Assembly: GCA_025174535.1 (NCBI GenBank)
Contig: JALBUN010000019.1
Span: 124,001-188,000 of the forward strand
Direction of reading: 5' to 3'
DNA from: Cantharellus purpuraceus
Taxonomy: Eukaryota > Basidiomycota > Agaricomycetes > Cantharellales > Hydnaceae
DNA length: 64,000 bases
This document shows, piece after piece, positions 21,690-34,398 of the stretch (position 1 is its first letter; each line of letters begins with the position of its first letter). Both the position numbers and the translations under genes were made by a program. The notes beneath the pieces are model-generated. The model was not told where the DNA came from and searched no databases. It was given only the letters and a program-made list of their open reading frames with translations.

Positions 21690-24467
21690 TTATTCGTCGG
21701 CTTTGATGAGATCTGCCGCCTGTACAAAGAGAAGGGCTTAGATAGAGGAAAAAGTGTCGGGACTTAGTCCTACTTGCCTTTTCTGCGATAGCGTATATTG
21801 TAGCTTGGGGATGTGCTGCAATATGAAGCCTACACGTATTTTTTGGCATGTCAATAAGCCAGACGAGGGGCATTTATTGACGCACGGGATGATGCTAGCA
21901 TCTGCCACACGCAGGTTTCGCGTCCCGTACACCCGCAGGAATGGGTCCACCACACCACCAAGCTCACGCGGCGCCATCGCAGCCGTCCCTGCAGCATGAT
22001 ATACCGTCTTTTGTGTCAATGACAACGACGCGAGACAGTTCAAGGATACAGTAAACAAAAATTACCGGCCCAAAAAGAGGGGAGAGAGGGGGAGGCTCAT
22101 ACCTGGAACGTCTCCTTCGCGAATGCTTCATACGCCTTGTCATCCTGGACAGTCGGTGGCGGAAGTACACGTCCTGCAATCAAAGACTTCACTGGATCCG
22201 TCCGCGTAAGTTTGAGGCAGAATTGTGAGATTTTCGACATAGCCTCGACGTCTGACGCACAATAAAATCATTCAGCTACCATGTTCAATGGAGATATAAT
22301 ATAGTTACCAAAGTTGAGCTCGAAAAAGCGGGGATCAACGATTGGCTTTGTAAGGGGGTCTTTACTTTGGATATGCTGTGACATAGATGAGTCATGGCAG
22401 AGGCTAAGGAAATGGATTGCGATTACCACATGACCCTTGCTAAACGAATACTGATAGGGATTCACAATCGGTTGACAGTGAAACTAATAAAAAGATACAC
22501 ACTTGTGTAGCCGCCAACATCGAGTAGTAATTTTTCCCGTCCATAGGTGGTGCAGGCACGAACAGGATCTCCCCTGACCCCGCTTGAGGATCCAATAGAG
22601 CTTTGCGCTGCAGCTTAAACTGCGCCTTTTGTAGTGGCGTAGTGTCGGCAGCTTCAAAGGCCTCATCAAGCCTCTGCAACATGGCAGTGAACTCCGCGTC
22701 AGGGATGATTTTTTGCAGGGAGAAAAACGTGAAGGTTGAGAGTGTGAAGCTGGGGTCATCCATTGCTGGAACCCTGGATAGCGTCAATTCGAGAGGAAAT
22801 ATCTCGCACGATCGAGGACGTACGGGGCTCCTACATGCTGAGATGAGGACAGCAACAAAGGAGGAAAGAGGGAAAAGTAGTACCTGTGTCAAGTGACGCA
22901 ATTTCGAAGGTGTTGACGACTCCTAAATGATCCTAAACTAGTCAATAATTTATACAGATAAACGCACGGGAAAATACACACTTGGTAGTTTTCGCCCACT
23001 TGAGGAAGGTCGATAAGACAAGGGATGTCTAGTCCTGAAAGACGCTTGGCATCTCCTATGCCGGATAATTCCAAAAGCTGCCGAGCAGTTTAATGCGAAC
23101 TCGCAAGCTCTTCCTGATTATATAGGACTTGCCTGAGGAGTTTGGAAAGCGCCTGAAAAGACTTAGTAACGGGAAGTCATTAATACTATTGTACTGTTAC
23201 CTGCTGATAGGATGACTTCTTTCTTTGCCTTGGCATGGAATGTTTGTTCATTGGAGACAAAGTCTACACCCGATGCAACCAGGTCGGACGTAGTGCCCTG
23301 AGAGAAAACGATCTTGGTAGCCTAAAAGATACATCCCTTAGGGTACAAAACAAAGAAGAACGGAGTATACAGATACCTGGGCTTCTGTGATGACAGAGAT
23401 GTTTCCTTGACTGCCAACGCCTGCTAGGTAAGTCGTCGCAGAGTAGGCCCTCACTTTCCTGACCTGATCGACGGTCCGTGGCACATTGTAGACGCCTGTA
23501 GCATTGCCAGCTTCCTAGCAAAATCTCGAAAGTCAGATAGCGAAGCACAGGCCGTGATTAATACGGACAGGGGTGGAGTTGGTTGGAATTCCCAGCTGAT
23601 TCAGCGTTTTTACTGTTGGATGATATAGTGGATGATATATTTGATTGTACGTGACCTTGAGAAATGGGAAATACGGTTAAGTATGGTGACAAATAATTGG
23701 GCAATACGCACTGGAAGAGGGCCCTGCGACCCGCGGTATGCATTTTCTAGCTCTTTTGCTGTTGCTTCTCCAGTAGCAGTGCCTCCAGGAAAGACTACCT
23801 CAGGAGTAGGGGAGAAGTAATGTTCTGCCTTCTTAAAGTACGGTAAAAGGCCATCCCAACTCCACCCAGGATTGCCTAAGGCCTCCCAGTTGTCATAGTC
23901 GAGTTTTCCAGCACGCTATAAACATAACGGTTTAGGGTGTTTCACAGAGATTTTAGATGATCCAAACCATGAACGCCATTAGGTTGATAGCACTGGACCC
24001 GCCCAAGACTTTCCCGCTGCATGGAATAAGTGGATTTAATGAAATGCAAACACCTGATTTACCTGGGAAAATAGAGGGAGCGTTTATCCGCATGCTCTTG
24101 GGGGGCAGACATGAATTGCCAGGAGAACGAAAGGTCAGCAAGGACGCGGCCCCAATTGGCTTTGGAATCATATCAGATCAAGTTAGCCTGCAGATGTAAT
24201 CATGGAACGCACCGGGCACATTAATAAGAGGTTCATCGGGAAGATATCGTCCAGCATCAATGACTCCAACCTTGTACTTTCCATCTTCAGCCAAGCTACA
24301 CGGAGGGAAGCTATGAGTCGCAACTAGGATGTTGAAGGAGCAATAAGGGCTTACCGCGAAGCCAGTGCCAATCCTGCCGTCCCACCACCCACGACCAAGT
24401 AGTCAAATTCGGTCTTGACGAAGGCTGCTGGTTCGGTGAGCCACGTAGGATTAGTTGATGTTGACAT
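21690..24467 (-). CDS. GMC-family FAD oxidoreductase
   Basis: Flavoenzyme of the glucose-methanol-choline family (aryl-alcohol oxidase/choline dehydrogenase-like), oxidising an alcohol. The minus-strand ATG at 24465-24467 opens a short leader and the FAD dinucleotide motif [17 protein letters not shown]. Later exons give the [14 protein letters not shown] segment, the GMC signature [52 protein letters not shown], and the C-terminal catalytic pair: His in [16 protein letters not shown] and His in [17 protein letters not shown]. It ends IKADE plus stop. About 14 exons, roughly 600 residues, normal family length. No secretion signal is obvious. Two introns appear to use GC donors. The exon near 22,760-22,860 aligns less clearly. 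Substrate unknown. Confidence 0.9.
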
Positions 24468-25881
24468 TGTGGATATGGAGCAGAGTCAGGCGTAAGTTTA
24501 TGATGTGTTATGAGCGATATATGGTGATGACTTATTTTGAATAAGAAGTTCAGAACCGCCCTACTCGGCTGGACCGTCCCGCCGCTACAACGCAAGAGCC
24601 ATGATGCTCACTGGTGGGAATGTGATGAGACGCAACGGTTGCTCTCGGTCGCACCTTCGCAAATTGATGTGTGACCAGTGAACGCGAGGATATTCTCCAG
24701 ATTATGCATCGCTCGCCTGTGAACATCAGAAACACGGAGTATCCGAGTCGTGGTCCGTAAAGCTTACTCTAAAAGCTCTGACAGGAGAATGATATTTGAG
24801 TTGGTATCGCTCGGCACATAGCCTCGGCACGCTTCTGACAGGTACCGCGAATCAAGCGCGCCTCTGTGGACTAGGTAATTACAATTAGTAAATTGGCTCG
24901 TGGGACTGACACGTTGCGCAGCGGCGTTTGACATTTGAGTTCTGTCCATGAGCCGAGCGCTCACACTGACGAAACATTCGTTTCAAGCGTCCTGTCTCCC
25001 GTTTTCTTTTTCCTGTTTCATACTTGTGACACACAATCAGGTAGCCCGATGGCTTCTCATCGTATGCTCGCTCAACATTGATCAGAGATCTGTCATGTAC
25101 AACTCAAAACTGGATTTACTGACGGCTTTTAAAAAACATGGACGTTGGCCGTTGGCCGCGGGCAAAGGCATGATATTCCCACCCCTCACCCCCCCTGAGC
25201 CATCGTCCGGCAATCTACAATCTGGCTTGCTTATTGGGGTTGTTTGCAGGCACTGGGCAGCGCCACATCTTGATATTGCTTGTGCGTCAGCATATCCCAT
25301 TCCAGGTCCATCAGCCTCGAAGGAGAATATCCACTTCGAAGCGTCAGTCCGGTCTTATGTTTGATACTGACCTTTTACCACAGGTGCAGTGTCGCTTGTT
25401 TTCAGGCTGCTATATCCAAGATCAATCAACGGCATTGAGCCTATTACCAGCTTGTTCCGGGGCGCAGGATTGTGACAACCACAACACAGTATAATGATGA
25501 ATTACCAGAATCATTACATAACGTTAAGAAGGTTTGGATGGCCTTCGCGATAACGTAGCATCTCGAAGTTTCAATACCACAACGTGTTGCACACTGGACG
25601 CGATTGGGACACTCCTTCGTATCCATCCCCACTAGCCGCGTCTATTGACGCGCGGCACTAGACCCGCATCATATCGTCAATACGAGTGATTCTTCTCAAA
25701 GGGTGTTCAATCTACAAAACGAGACAATCGCGCATGCATATCTACACCGGTTTTCACAATGGAACTCCGGGCAGTCTGTTCTGCCCCAGTCCGTCAAATA
25801 AAGATCTCCGCTTCTTTTCACTCTACTACTCCAGCTACTGCTCCACCTTCCTTGCCTCTCGTCTAACCATTCCCCGTCATC
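24468..25881. promoter_or_regulatory. Divergent intergenic region between GMC and UbiA-type genes
   Basis: 1.4 kb separating two head-to-head genes. It holds no convincing open frame and probably contains both promoters. No TATA box is clearly placed near either start. Confidence 0.4.
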
Positions 25882-27135
25882 ATGCTCTCTTCAAAGGCGC
25901 TCCCTTCAGATACACTTTCTCCAAAGTTGGCACCGTTGTATAATGCTGGTCAGTCACACTCCCTAGTACCCTCTTCCTAGACAAGCGATCCGACAACCTC
26001 AAAGTCTCAAGTTTGTACTTCCATTTGGAGACGTTGTATCTATTTACCAGGTCTGACTTCAAGACGATCGTTGCACCCATCGTCAGCATATTCCTCCCCA
26101 TTTCATCTCACGAGTGCCATCCTCATTCTTTGCCCCAGTCACTCTTCGCATTTGCTGCGGCTCCATCCGTCTCATTTATACGACTCCCCCACATCGTCTT
26201 CTGGCTTTGGCTCCACCTTCTCAAGCTCTGCGTATCAAACCAATACCTAGGGCCACACGAGGACGGTGAGTTCGGTTATTCATCATCTCCGCGCACATTC
26301 AAGCTTGTTTATCTTCGGATATAGCTCTGAACAAACCCTGGCGTCCCATCCCTTCTGGACGAATTTCCATCCATGCGGCTAAGTTGCTGGGTCTGGCTCT
26401 TTTCCCAATATGTTTCTTTGTGTCGGTGTTGTACGATGTGGTGGGGATCAGCGTGTTCTTCGTAATCCTGGCGTGGTCATACAACGAAGGCGGACTGCAC
26501 TCTGCTTGGGTAGTGAAGCAAATCTGCAACTCGCTAGGCTACGGGTCCCTGGAAATGGGCGCCACGGTAATCATGGGTTCGTGTTTCAGTCGCTTATTCT
26601 TTGCCGAAGCACGTTTTTTTTCATATCTCGTATGTGATACAGCCAACATCGTTCCTCTTGACAAGACCTCTTACACGGCTATTGCCATGAGCAGTCTCAT
26701 CATCTTGACCACAGGCTGGGCCCAAGATTTTGCAGATCAGGATGGGGACCGTTTGCAGGGAAATATCACAGTACCAATCCTGGTTCCTCGAGCCGCACGT
26801 GTTCTATTCCCAGTAGCTCTTCTAGCGTGGGCAGTGTCTCTCATCGCAGTGTGGGAACTCGGCCTTCACATGTCTGCTGTGTTCCTTTTTTTCACTGCGA
26901 TCGTCGGAGGACGATTCTGGCTCCTCAGGAGTACAAAAGAGGACGAGATGTCCTTCCTGATCTATAATGTCAGTCATTTCACTTCTTGCCTTACCTGCCT
27001 ATTGTCTAGATCTGTTGACACTGCAAGCTGTGTGTGCAGGTGTGGCTAGCGACAGTCCATCTCCTTCCTTTCGTGAAACGAACCCATCTCGAAACCGTCA
27101 CTCACTCTGATTTGACATGGCTTCTCAGAAACTGA
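25882..27135 (+). CDS. UbiA-type integral-membrane prenyltransferase / terpene cyclase
   Basis: The ATG is at 25882. Exons joined by GT-AG introns encode about 310 residues with repeated hydrophobic segments. The first Asp-rich region reads NQYLGPHEDALNKPWRPIPSGRI, continuous over an intron. It matches the N...D motif and NKPWRPI signature of fungal UbiA-type sesquiterpene cyclases (the Fma-TC group), where it binds prenyl diphosphate with Mg2+. The second is WAQDFADQDGDRLQGNITVP, with the DxxGD-like motif. It ends TWLLRN plus stop at 27133-27135. UbiA enzymes transfer prenyl groups, or in this fungal branch cyclise farnesyl diphosphate, in the ER membrane. Neighbouring GMC and P450 genes fit tailoring roles. 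Whether it is a cyclase or a transferase cannot be settled here. Confidence 0.85.
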
Positions 27136-30107
27136 CTCTTATCAAGTGTATGCGGGTCTGGCATTAGGGGGGATATTGGCTCTGCAGCAACATCGCAATA
27201 ATACGCACGCTCAGCACAACCTTTCTTGTGTAATGGTTTTATATTTCATTTCTGTTGCATATGAAATACTTTAGAACCCATTCAAGCAACATTGTCTCTA
27301 ATTGCCGTATGTAAGTATATAGATGCTTAGTGTAAATATTTTGTACTAATGGGTATTATCATGCTAAACGCGAGCACATTGTCATTCACCTGCAGCGGTT
27401 CGTTCTATAAGTTAATTCCTCAGTGATTGCCCCTTGGGAGTACTGCCATTTGCGTCAGGCATTGAGCAACTCTTGAAAGACATCCGGGAAGTCACGGCAA
27501 CACGTCCATCAGCGCAAGATATACACCGAATGGGCTCGGGCTCATACCTCAGGGTTGGGTGACTGTAAAGCATCAGATGGTCTCTTAGCGCCAACACATT
27601 TCCGTATCAGTCTGATCAGTACATGACCAAAATAGGTGCTACCATTTTCTTGAAAGGTATAGCAGCATACCTAACCAACTAGCAGTCTGCTAATAATGGA
27701 AATTTGGCTAATTCAAAACACAGAGTGACTGATTATCAGTTAGTTTTACAAAACCTATACAAGGGAGCAGTGAGAAACTTCATAACCCGCCCGAATACAG
27801 AGGATGGGGTAAGTGACACAAGGGAAAGGGCATGCTTCCGAGTAAGAATTTCGGAAGAATGTATTTAGTCTTGCAGAAATTATTATATTCACCGTCTCCG
27901 ATATTCATCTCACCGGCAGATTGGTGACACCTGGAACTTCATCTACCGTTTGTGCACCAACCTCTTAGCAGTTGATAGTGGCGGGATACAGTTGATTAAG
28001 ATTTCCGATGACTCACGGAGTCGCCTGGTTATAGCTTCGACGCCTCTACATTTGAACACGGTGCGTGTAAGTAACAGTCACGAACTTCGACAAGAGCAAA
28101 CGTCCTAAGCCGTGAAATCAGTAAGCCCTTGATACGCCATCATCCATCCTCTGCGTACTTCTTTAATTCCCCTCATCATCATATTGTATCGCGAGCTTGA
28201 GTTGCAATTTGGATCGGGGTGGGAGCTTCCGAGTCACACGGGGCTGAGTTATAAAGTAAGAGTGATAGGTTGAATACGCATCTGCATCGATATCAGTATG
28301 GGACGTGCATGGGTAGATGGCTTGGTGCGGGGTCTGTGTGCCGCGATAGGTGCTCTTTGAGCGGCCCAGAGTCCAAGCGAAGCATCCGACACGCATTCAC
28401 TGAAGACAAAAGCAACCTCCATCACATATCTGAAGTCGAATATGTTATGCCCACATGGGAGGTATTGGCGAAATAATAGGAAGATGGCGTTGGCGAAGAC
28501 GCCCACGTCGACAATGTTGCACCCTTGCTTAACGGTATCTAGTAGCTACAGCTGCCAATAGCACGCAGCCCAAGCCAGCAGTTGATACATGGCCTTCAAT
28601 CCAAGAGTAGTATTCTCTTAAAAGAGCAAGAAAAGAGTTAAATGAAGAGTTAAATGGTTCGTATATGGATTGATGATTAGATGCATTAGATCAAGGGTGT
28701 ATTTCCCCACCAGAAGTGCGTGCTGTATGTGGATGAGTCGATAACTCCCATTGACCATAAGCGATCCATCTGTCTATCATCCCGCTCTTTTATACGTCAT
28801 GGCAAATACAATGGAGGACACCGCCTTTTGAAATCAACTGACCACTGTCAAGACAATAGATGATCATGCGATAAGATAAAGGACCATACAACATGATATA
28901 GTGCAGCAAGGTGTGGGACCCATGCACAAGATACAGCTTGGCGGCGTCAAAGAGTCTGCTTCATCACCGGACGAATCGGTATAGTGTTGGATGCACCGAA
29001 CGTCACTGAATATGCAGCGTGCAGCGCATGCCATGCTAAACTTCTCCTGATATCAAAAACGACTCCTCGCAACTGCAAGCCCGGCTTCTCCTACTCTTCT
29101 CCTATCACTGGCAGTGAGTTTCTTTGTGACGGGGTTGTGAGAACGGCGAGAAGATGAGAACTTGAAAGCCCGAAGAAAGAGAAGAAGGCACCGTGGGCAC
29201 GGTCTTGGCCAGTGGTGGCGCTGGTTATGTTGCTATCACCACGCTTGGCATGTGAGATCTGGGGGCCGGGGTGAGGTCTTAATGGACTTCCAACTATTCA
29301 GTAAAGGCACGCAGTAAGCCGGCCAGCCGCGCGCGACCAACAAGATTCACCGCTAAAAACGGCATCTGATATGATATTACTAGTACTCATTACGAGCTCT
29401 GATCCCAGTACGGTTCATGACCATTTTCAGTGCAGTTCTTCTGATTCCCCTACGTAGACTAGCAGGGTAAGTATAATATTGAGTGCTGCAACTCATGTTG
29501 TGGAATGACACGTGTCAACCACAGTCATTCACGGAAACGTCCAGTTAAGTACGTACATATGAATAGCGCCCACTGCCACTGCCTCCTCGATGGCAATTCG
29601 GTCACGTCGAGTATGAATATGAATCGAAAACGTGGCTGCACCAGTATCGACATAGCATCTATATCAGACTCGCCTCCCATACGCGACATTTGAATGCAAC
29701 GCAGGGTGGATGACTTATCAGTGTCATCAGACGGCACATTCTAGCCCCGAAGGAAGAACTTGGAAGAGGGAGGTCGTGGCAGACCAGTCCAGCTACAAAG
29801 CAACTATGCCAGATAGATACTAATCAAACAACAACAGGTATATTGTCAATATCCAAATAAGATAGAAAACAAGTTAGGTGGGCACAGCTATGACACTAAA
29901 AACACAACATCAAGATACAGATCCTGATGGAGGGTACTATACACCGCTCTAGTAATTGGGTGAACCCTTGAGATTGAGCGGATTCTGTGGGTTCAGGGTC
30001 AACATATCATATCAGAATATATTATCTCCGACGATGGGCGGATTACTCACCATTGAAATCTCTTCATCCTATTGGTGTAGTAAATGAAGGGCATCAGCAT
30101 AACCCGA
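27136..30107. other. Gene-poor intergenic region
   Basis: Nothing is confidently recognised. On the minus strand a TATA-like GTATAAAAGAGCGGG (28781-28795) lies upstream of short frames (28163-28506) with a hydrophobic segment (VGVFANAIFLLFRQYL) and a final KLPPRSKLQLKLAIQYDDEG. They could be the last exons of a small unrecognised gene. I could not build a complete model. Confidence 0.35.
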
Positions 30108-31673
30108 TCAATTCTCACAACTCTCATTTACCTTGAACGGTTGCGCTCTCCTCACGTCGTGTACCGAATCCACAGCTGTATCTGTTGTCTTGTGGATGCT
30201 GACATTGAAGTGTCCGCCATGCGAGGAGGTGATTGTGGTTGCGTGATGTCCTCTCAACGATTGCCGGATATTCAGACTTGAAAGCAGCGAGTTGGTGTAG
30301 ACTTTGAATCGGTATTGAGATGAGTGACTCGGAGCGTTCAGCTGAATGGTTTATTGTACGTACTTCGTCCAAGAGGGAAATTCAGAGCTAGGTGGATGAA
30401 GTTATTCGGCATGGCAAGGAACTAAAGAATTGTAGAGTCAGGACACTAAAATCCTTTTGGGAGATAGACGTACGGTTATAATGTCTGCAAATGCGATAAT
30501 ACTGGTTGATGTGCGTGTTTAATGAAAGAAAATACCGCATAACTCATGGACCAACCTTGTCAAACCACCAGTACCTGAAGAAACAATGAGCATCACGGAG
30601 CCTGGAGGGTAAGAAAGAATGTATACTAACTGATGATGTAAAGGATTAATCGATCCACGATGGCACTAGCACAAGGGAACTGTTTCAGCAGGTGCTACGC
30701 TGTTCCTGGTAATTTGCTTCGTACCTGCTCATTTCAGATCTCTTTTTATGGAGATAGAACCCCAGGCACAACGCAATCAATGCATCGTTGACTGCACCAC
30801 TGCGCACACGATGAGTCGATAGCTCCCATATTTTAGATGTCTAGCAAATGCACACCTGAAGAGCCAGACGCTCGCTAATACCTGCGTTATGAAATTAGCA
30901 AAGATATAAGCATCACAAAAGTGTAGCAACCTTCAGGCCTGCAACAAGGTTCCCATGAGGAGTGAGAACACGGGAAGTGCCGAAATGCACGTACCAGCCA
31001 GGCCTTCCAGGGTGGATCCCTTCCTCAACCCCAGGCCAGCGGACGTGACACCACACCCGAGCTGCATGAGTGCCAAGAGCCCGAGTACCGACGTGATCCA
31101 CCAATTTCCATTGCTGACGACTTTGACACGGTACGTGAGGAAAAACTGGCAGATAGCTGTAATAAGCGTGTTAAATAGGATTTCGACGCCCCAGCTCCAA
31201 GTCAGCTTGGAGAATACCGTCGGGTCCCCTGGAAATACAACTTTGAGGAGTGTGGAAGTGGCTGGATCAGGTATTGACGTACCCCAATGTGTGATCGTGT
31301 AATAGTAGATAAACTGAGCAATTGATATCAGATGGCCAAGGTCGAGGACCCTGTAGGCAAAGTTACCAGTGGGAGTGGTGAGCAGTTCAGACGTGATTCA
31401 GTGCAGTGTTTCGCCAATACGAACCAGATGACAGCGACCATGACCTTGATTGCGATATGATCTTTGGGGTAGGCTCGGTAGTAGAGAAAGGCCTGTGTAG
31501 TGACGATCCCTGACATGCTGATTATGGCAAGTTGAGGTCAGCAGGCAGGACGTCAAAAGCTGGGTAACGCACAAACTAGCGACAATGAGTCCGATGGAAG
31601 GAGCGCCATAGAGAACGTTGATGTCAGGAAGAGGGGGTGGGTTGGCAGCCTGTGGGGGAGCGGGCGCGGCCAT
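30108..31673 (-). CDS. DUF6534-type seven-helix-like membrane protein
   Basis: The minus-strand ATG at 31671-31673 begins a short Pro-rich N-terminus, LPDINVLYGAPSIGLIVAS. Exons follow with the usual features of this Agaricomycete family: TTQAFLYYRAYPKDHIAIKV, a DLGHLISIAQFIYYYTITHW-like segment, ILFNTLITAICQFFLTYRV, WWITSVLGLLALMQLGCGV, NDALIALCLGFYLHKKRS, then the conserved PNNFIHLALNFPLGR and YTNSLLSSLNIRQSLRG near the C-terminus. Around seven hydrophobic helices are expected, in a plasma or internal membrane. The family is abundant in mushrooms and of unknown function. The stop was set at 30108-30110 assuming the last reading GTAAAT is coding. It is head-to-head with the P450. Confidence 0.82.
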
Positions 31674-32031
31674 TTTGGTGTTGGGGTAAGCTAAACTTGA
31701 CCGCGCATTGCGCTCTTAAGCAGCTTAGACCTTATCACCTTTGAAACGTCGCTTAAGCTATTTCTGGCGAGGCGAAGAAGTAGGTTACCGGGCGGCTATT
31801 AATGTGGCGTCGTCAGTGAAGCAGTCCCATGGGTCCCATCAGATCACAAACCGCGCAACGCGGAACTCCGATCTGTTCTAATATCGCCTCACGGACAGGC
31901 TTCCTATTTCACATAGGATCAAAAATGGCGGAGTTCTTCTTTTGGGAAACCGATTTTACTCGTTCTTGCAGCAATACATTAGTTGCTACATAAGTACACA
32001 TCAGTTGGGTATTCGTTCATCGACTATATCC
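31674..32031. promoter_or_regulatory. Short divergent promoter between DUF6534 and P450 genes
   Basis: Only 358 bp separate two opposite start codons, so both promoters must share or overlap. This allows co-regulation of the membrane protein and the P450. Confidence 0.55.
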
Positions 32032-34398
32032 ATGCCTTCTATCATTCTCACACTCACCACATGTATCCCCTTCGTCATCCTCTTTTTCTACCTTCGTGGA
32101 TCCAAGCCCAAAAAGTATCCCCCAGGTCCAAAGCCCTACCCTGTTATTGGAAACGCACTTGATATCCCTCTTAATGATGATCTTCTCACCGCCTTTGACA
32201 AATGGAAAGCCACCTACGGTGTGTTCCCTAAGGGGGCTTTATTCCCGTTAAATTCACGGTATCATCACTAGGACCCATCGTACATGTCCAGGCCCTCGGC
32301 AAGCACATCATCGTGCTCAACACCCTCGAAGTAATTACCGACCTGCTTGACCGCCGGCGAAAGATCTACTCCGACCGTCCCGTGTTTCAGATGGCGGGGG
32401 AGCTTATGGGCACGCGGGATACAATGACGTTCATTTCATGCAACGAACGATGGCGGTCGTATAGGAAGCTCGTCAGACAGATCCTGAACCCACAGGCTGC
32501 GGCCTCTTTTCGGCAGACTCAAACGCACGCGCGGGATTTGTATATACAGTCGTTGTTTCTTGAGCCCACCAAGTTCATCCCCGAACTAAGATTGTAAGCG
32601 CCTGTTCTCTGCTATGCATTCTTTCCGCCAAGTCCGATCATATTGTCGATGCAGGTTCGTGGCACGCATAATCTTGTCTACAACATATGGCATTTTTCCA
32701 GCATCTCCAAAAGACGAGGCGGGTGATATTGTGCATTTACTTTCACAGAGGAGTTTAATATCTTCTTAGTACGTAACCTTGGCGGAATACTGTCTTGGAG
32801 AAGTTACCAGTGCCGCTCTTCCTGGCGCCTACGCGGTTGATACCTTGCCGGCTCGTATGTTACCTCTATTCTGTTTGTTATCGAATTTTTTAGGCCAGAT
32901 GCTCGACACCAGTGAAACACCTCCCATCATGGTTTCCTGGAGGCGGATTCAAACACAAAGCAGCCTATGTACGAGACAAGGTCAGCAATCTCATGGAGAG
33001 ACCGTTCCAGCAGGTCAGAAGCGACATGGTATGCACAGTTTGGCTGCTGGTCATTACTTTCTTCCCTAATTCTCTTCTAGGCTGCAGGGCTGCCTAGCCA
33101 CTGCTTTGTTTCGGAGTTGCTGAGAAGTATGGAGGATTCACAATATAATGCGTATAATATAAAGTGGTCTGCGGGGACGATGTTCGCTGGTACGTGAATG
33201 TTTTCCTACCGCCTGTATGTATCACTCAATGGCAATGGAACCAGCGGGAATGGACACAGTAAGCGTCTGACATCACCTGATATCGGGTCACTGTTAGTCC
33301 AAGCGCTGTTGACTGGCGCTCTAACAGAGTTTTGCTGCGGTCCTCTCATGCATAGCCATGGTCCTCAAGCATCAAAACTACCAACAAAAGGCACAGGAAG
33401 AGATTGACAACATTTTATGCACCGCCAGGCTTCCGGAGTTTGCCGACCTTGTTAATTTACCATACTGTGATGCGCTATTGAAGGAGGTTATGCGGTATTG
33501 TCCGCCGGTACCTTTGAGTAAGCGGACGGCCTCTTATATTGGCTCGGTGAGGAGAATGTTGACTAGGCGTTTTTGTAGGCATTCCACATAGGTGTATGGA
33601 AGATAACGAGTATCGAGGTGACTTTCTTTCCAACGTCTTAACTTCAATACATGCTCAAATTTACACTCGCGTCGCGCAGGATATAGCATTCCCGGAGGTT
33701 CAACCATCATTCCCAACATTTGGTGCGTGCTACGAAACCCAAGAAACAACTATGGAACAATTTTTCTTCCCCACATTAGACTGTTGACATTGCTTGCTGT
33801 TGCACAGGGCGATAACTCGCGACCCATCTCTATATGACAAACCCGACGAGTTCATTCCGGATCGGTTCTTAGACAAAAATGATGATAAAGAAAACAAGCC
33901 ACTAGACCCCGCGACATACATTTTCGGATTCGGAAGCCGGTGAGTGACATGCACGATACACCTCTATAAATCTCTGACCCTCATGCTCTTGTTCTGCGGA
34001 AACCTCCATCTCACAGGTCTTGCCCAGGAGCGGCCTTAGCAAATGACTCCTTCCGCATGCTTACTGTGTCGATCCTCGCAGCGTTTAGTATCACGTATGC
34101 ACAAGACGAGGAGGGGAAGAACATGATTCCTGACATTAGTTTTTCATCGACCATTGCTAGGTGAGTGCGGCTCCTCTTCCTTCCCGCCCATCGAGAGGCA
34201 TAAGGGTCAGACTTGTTCCGAGTCCGGGCTCGGCTGGGATCGGCACGTGCTTGGGCGTTGCAATTTGAATGAATAAGCCGGGTTTTTCTGACCCCACCTG
34301 GATCTCACAGAATCCCCCAACCCTTCGTATGTTCAATCACCCCCCGTCCGCAATACGTTGAGATCCTAAAATCGGGGTATGGTGAAGTGACTGCCTAG
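32032..34398 (+). CDS. Cytochrome P450 monooxygenase (E-class, microsomal)
   Basis: From ATG 32032: an N-terminal anchor (SIILTLTTCIPFVILFFYL), the proline hinge YPPGPKPYPVIGNAL, C-helix ERWRSYRKLVRQ, the LPSWFPGGGFK segment, I-helix WSAGTMFA joined by splicing to AGMDT, K-helix ALLKEVMRYCPPVPL (ExxR), PERF-equivalent PDEFIPDRFL, and the haem-thiolate loop FGFGSRSCPG, with Arg and Cys on opposite sides of an intron. The last exon ends PQYVEILKSGYGEVTA plus stop. About 500 residues in roughly 12 exons, all joined by plausible GT-AG introns. It resembles the O-methylsterigmatocystin-oxidoreductase-like group expanded in Agaricomycetes. Substrate unknown. It is a natural partner for a terpene scaffold from the UbiA-type enzyme. 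Confidence 0.92.
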
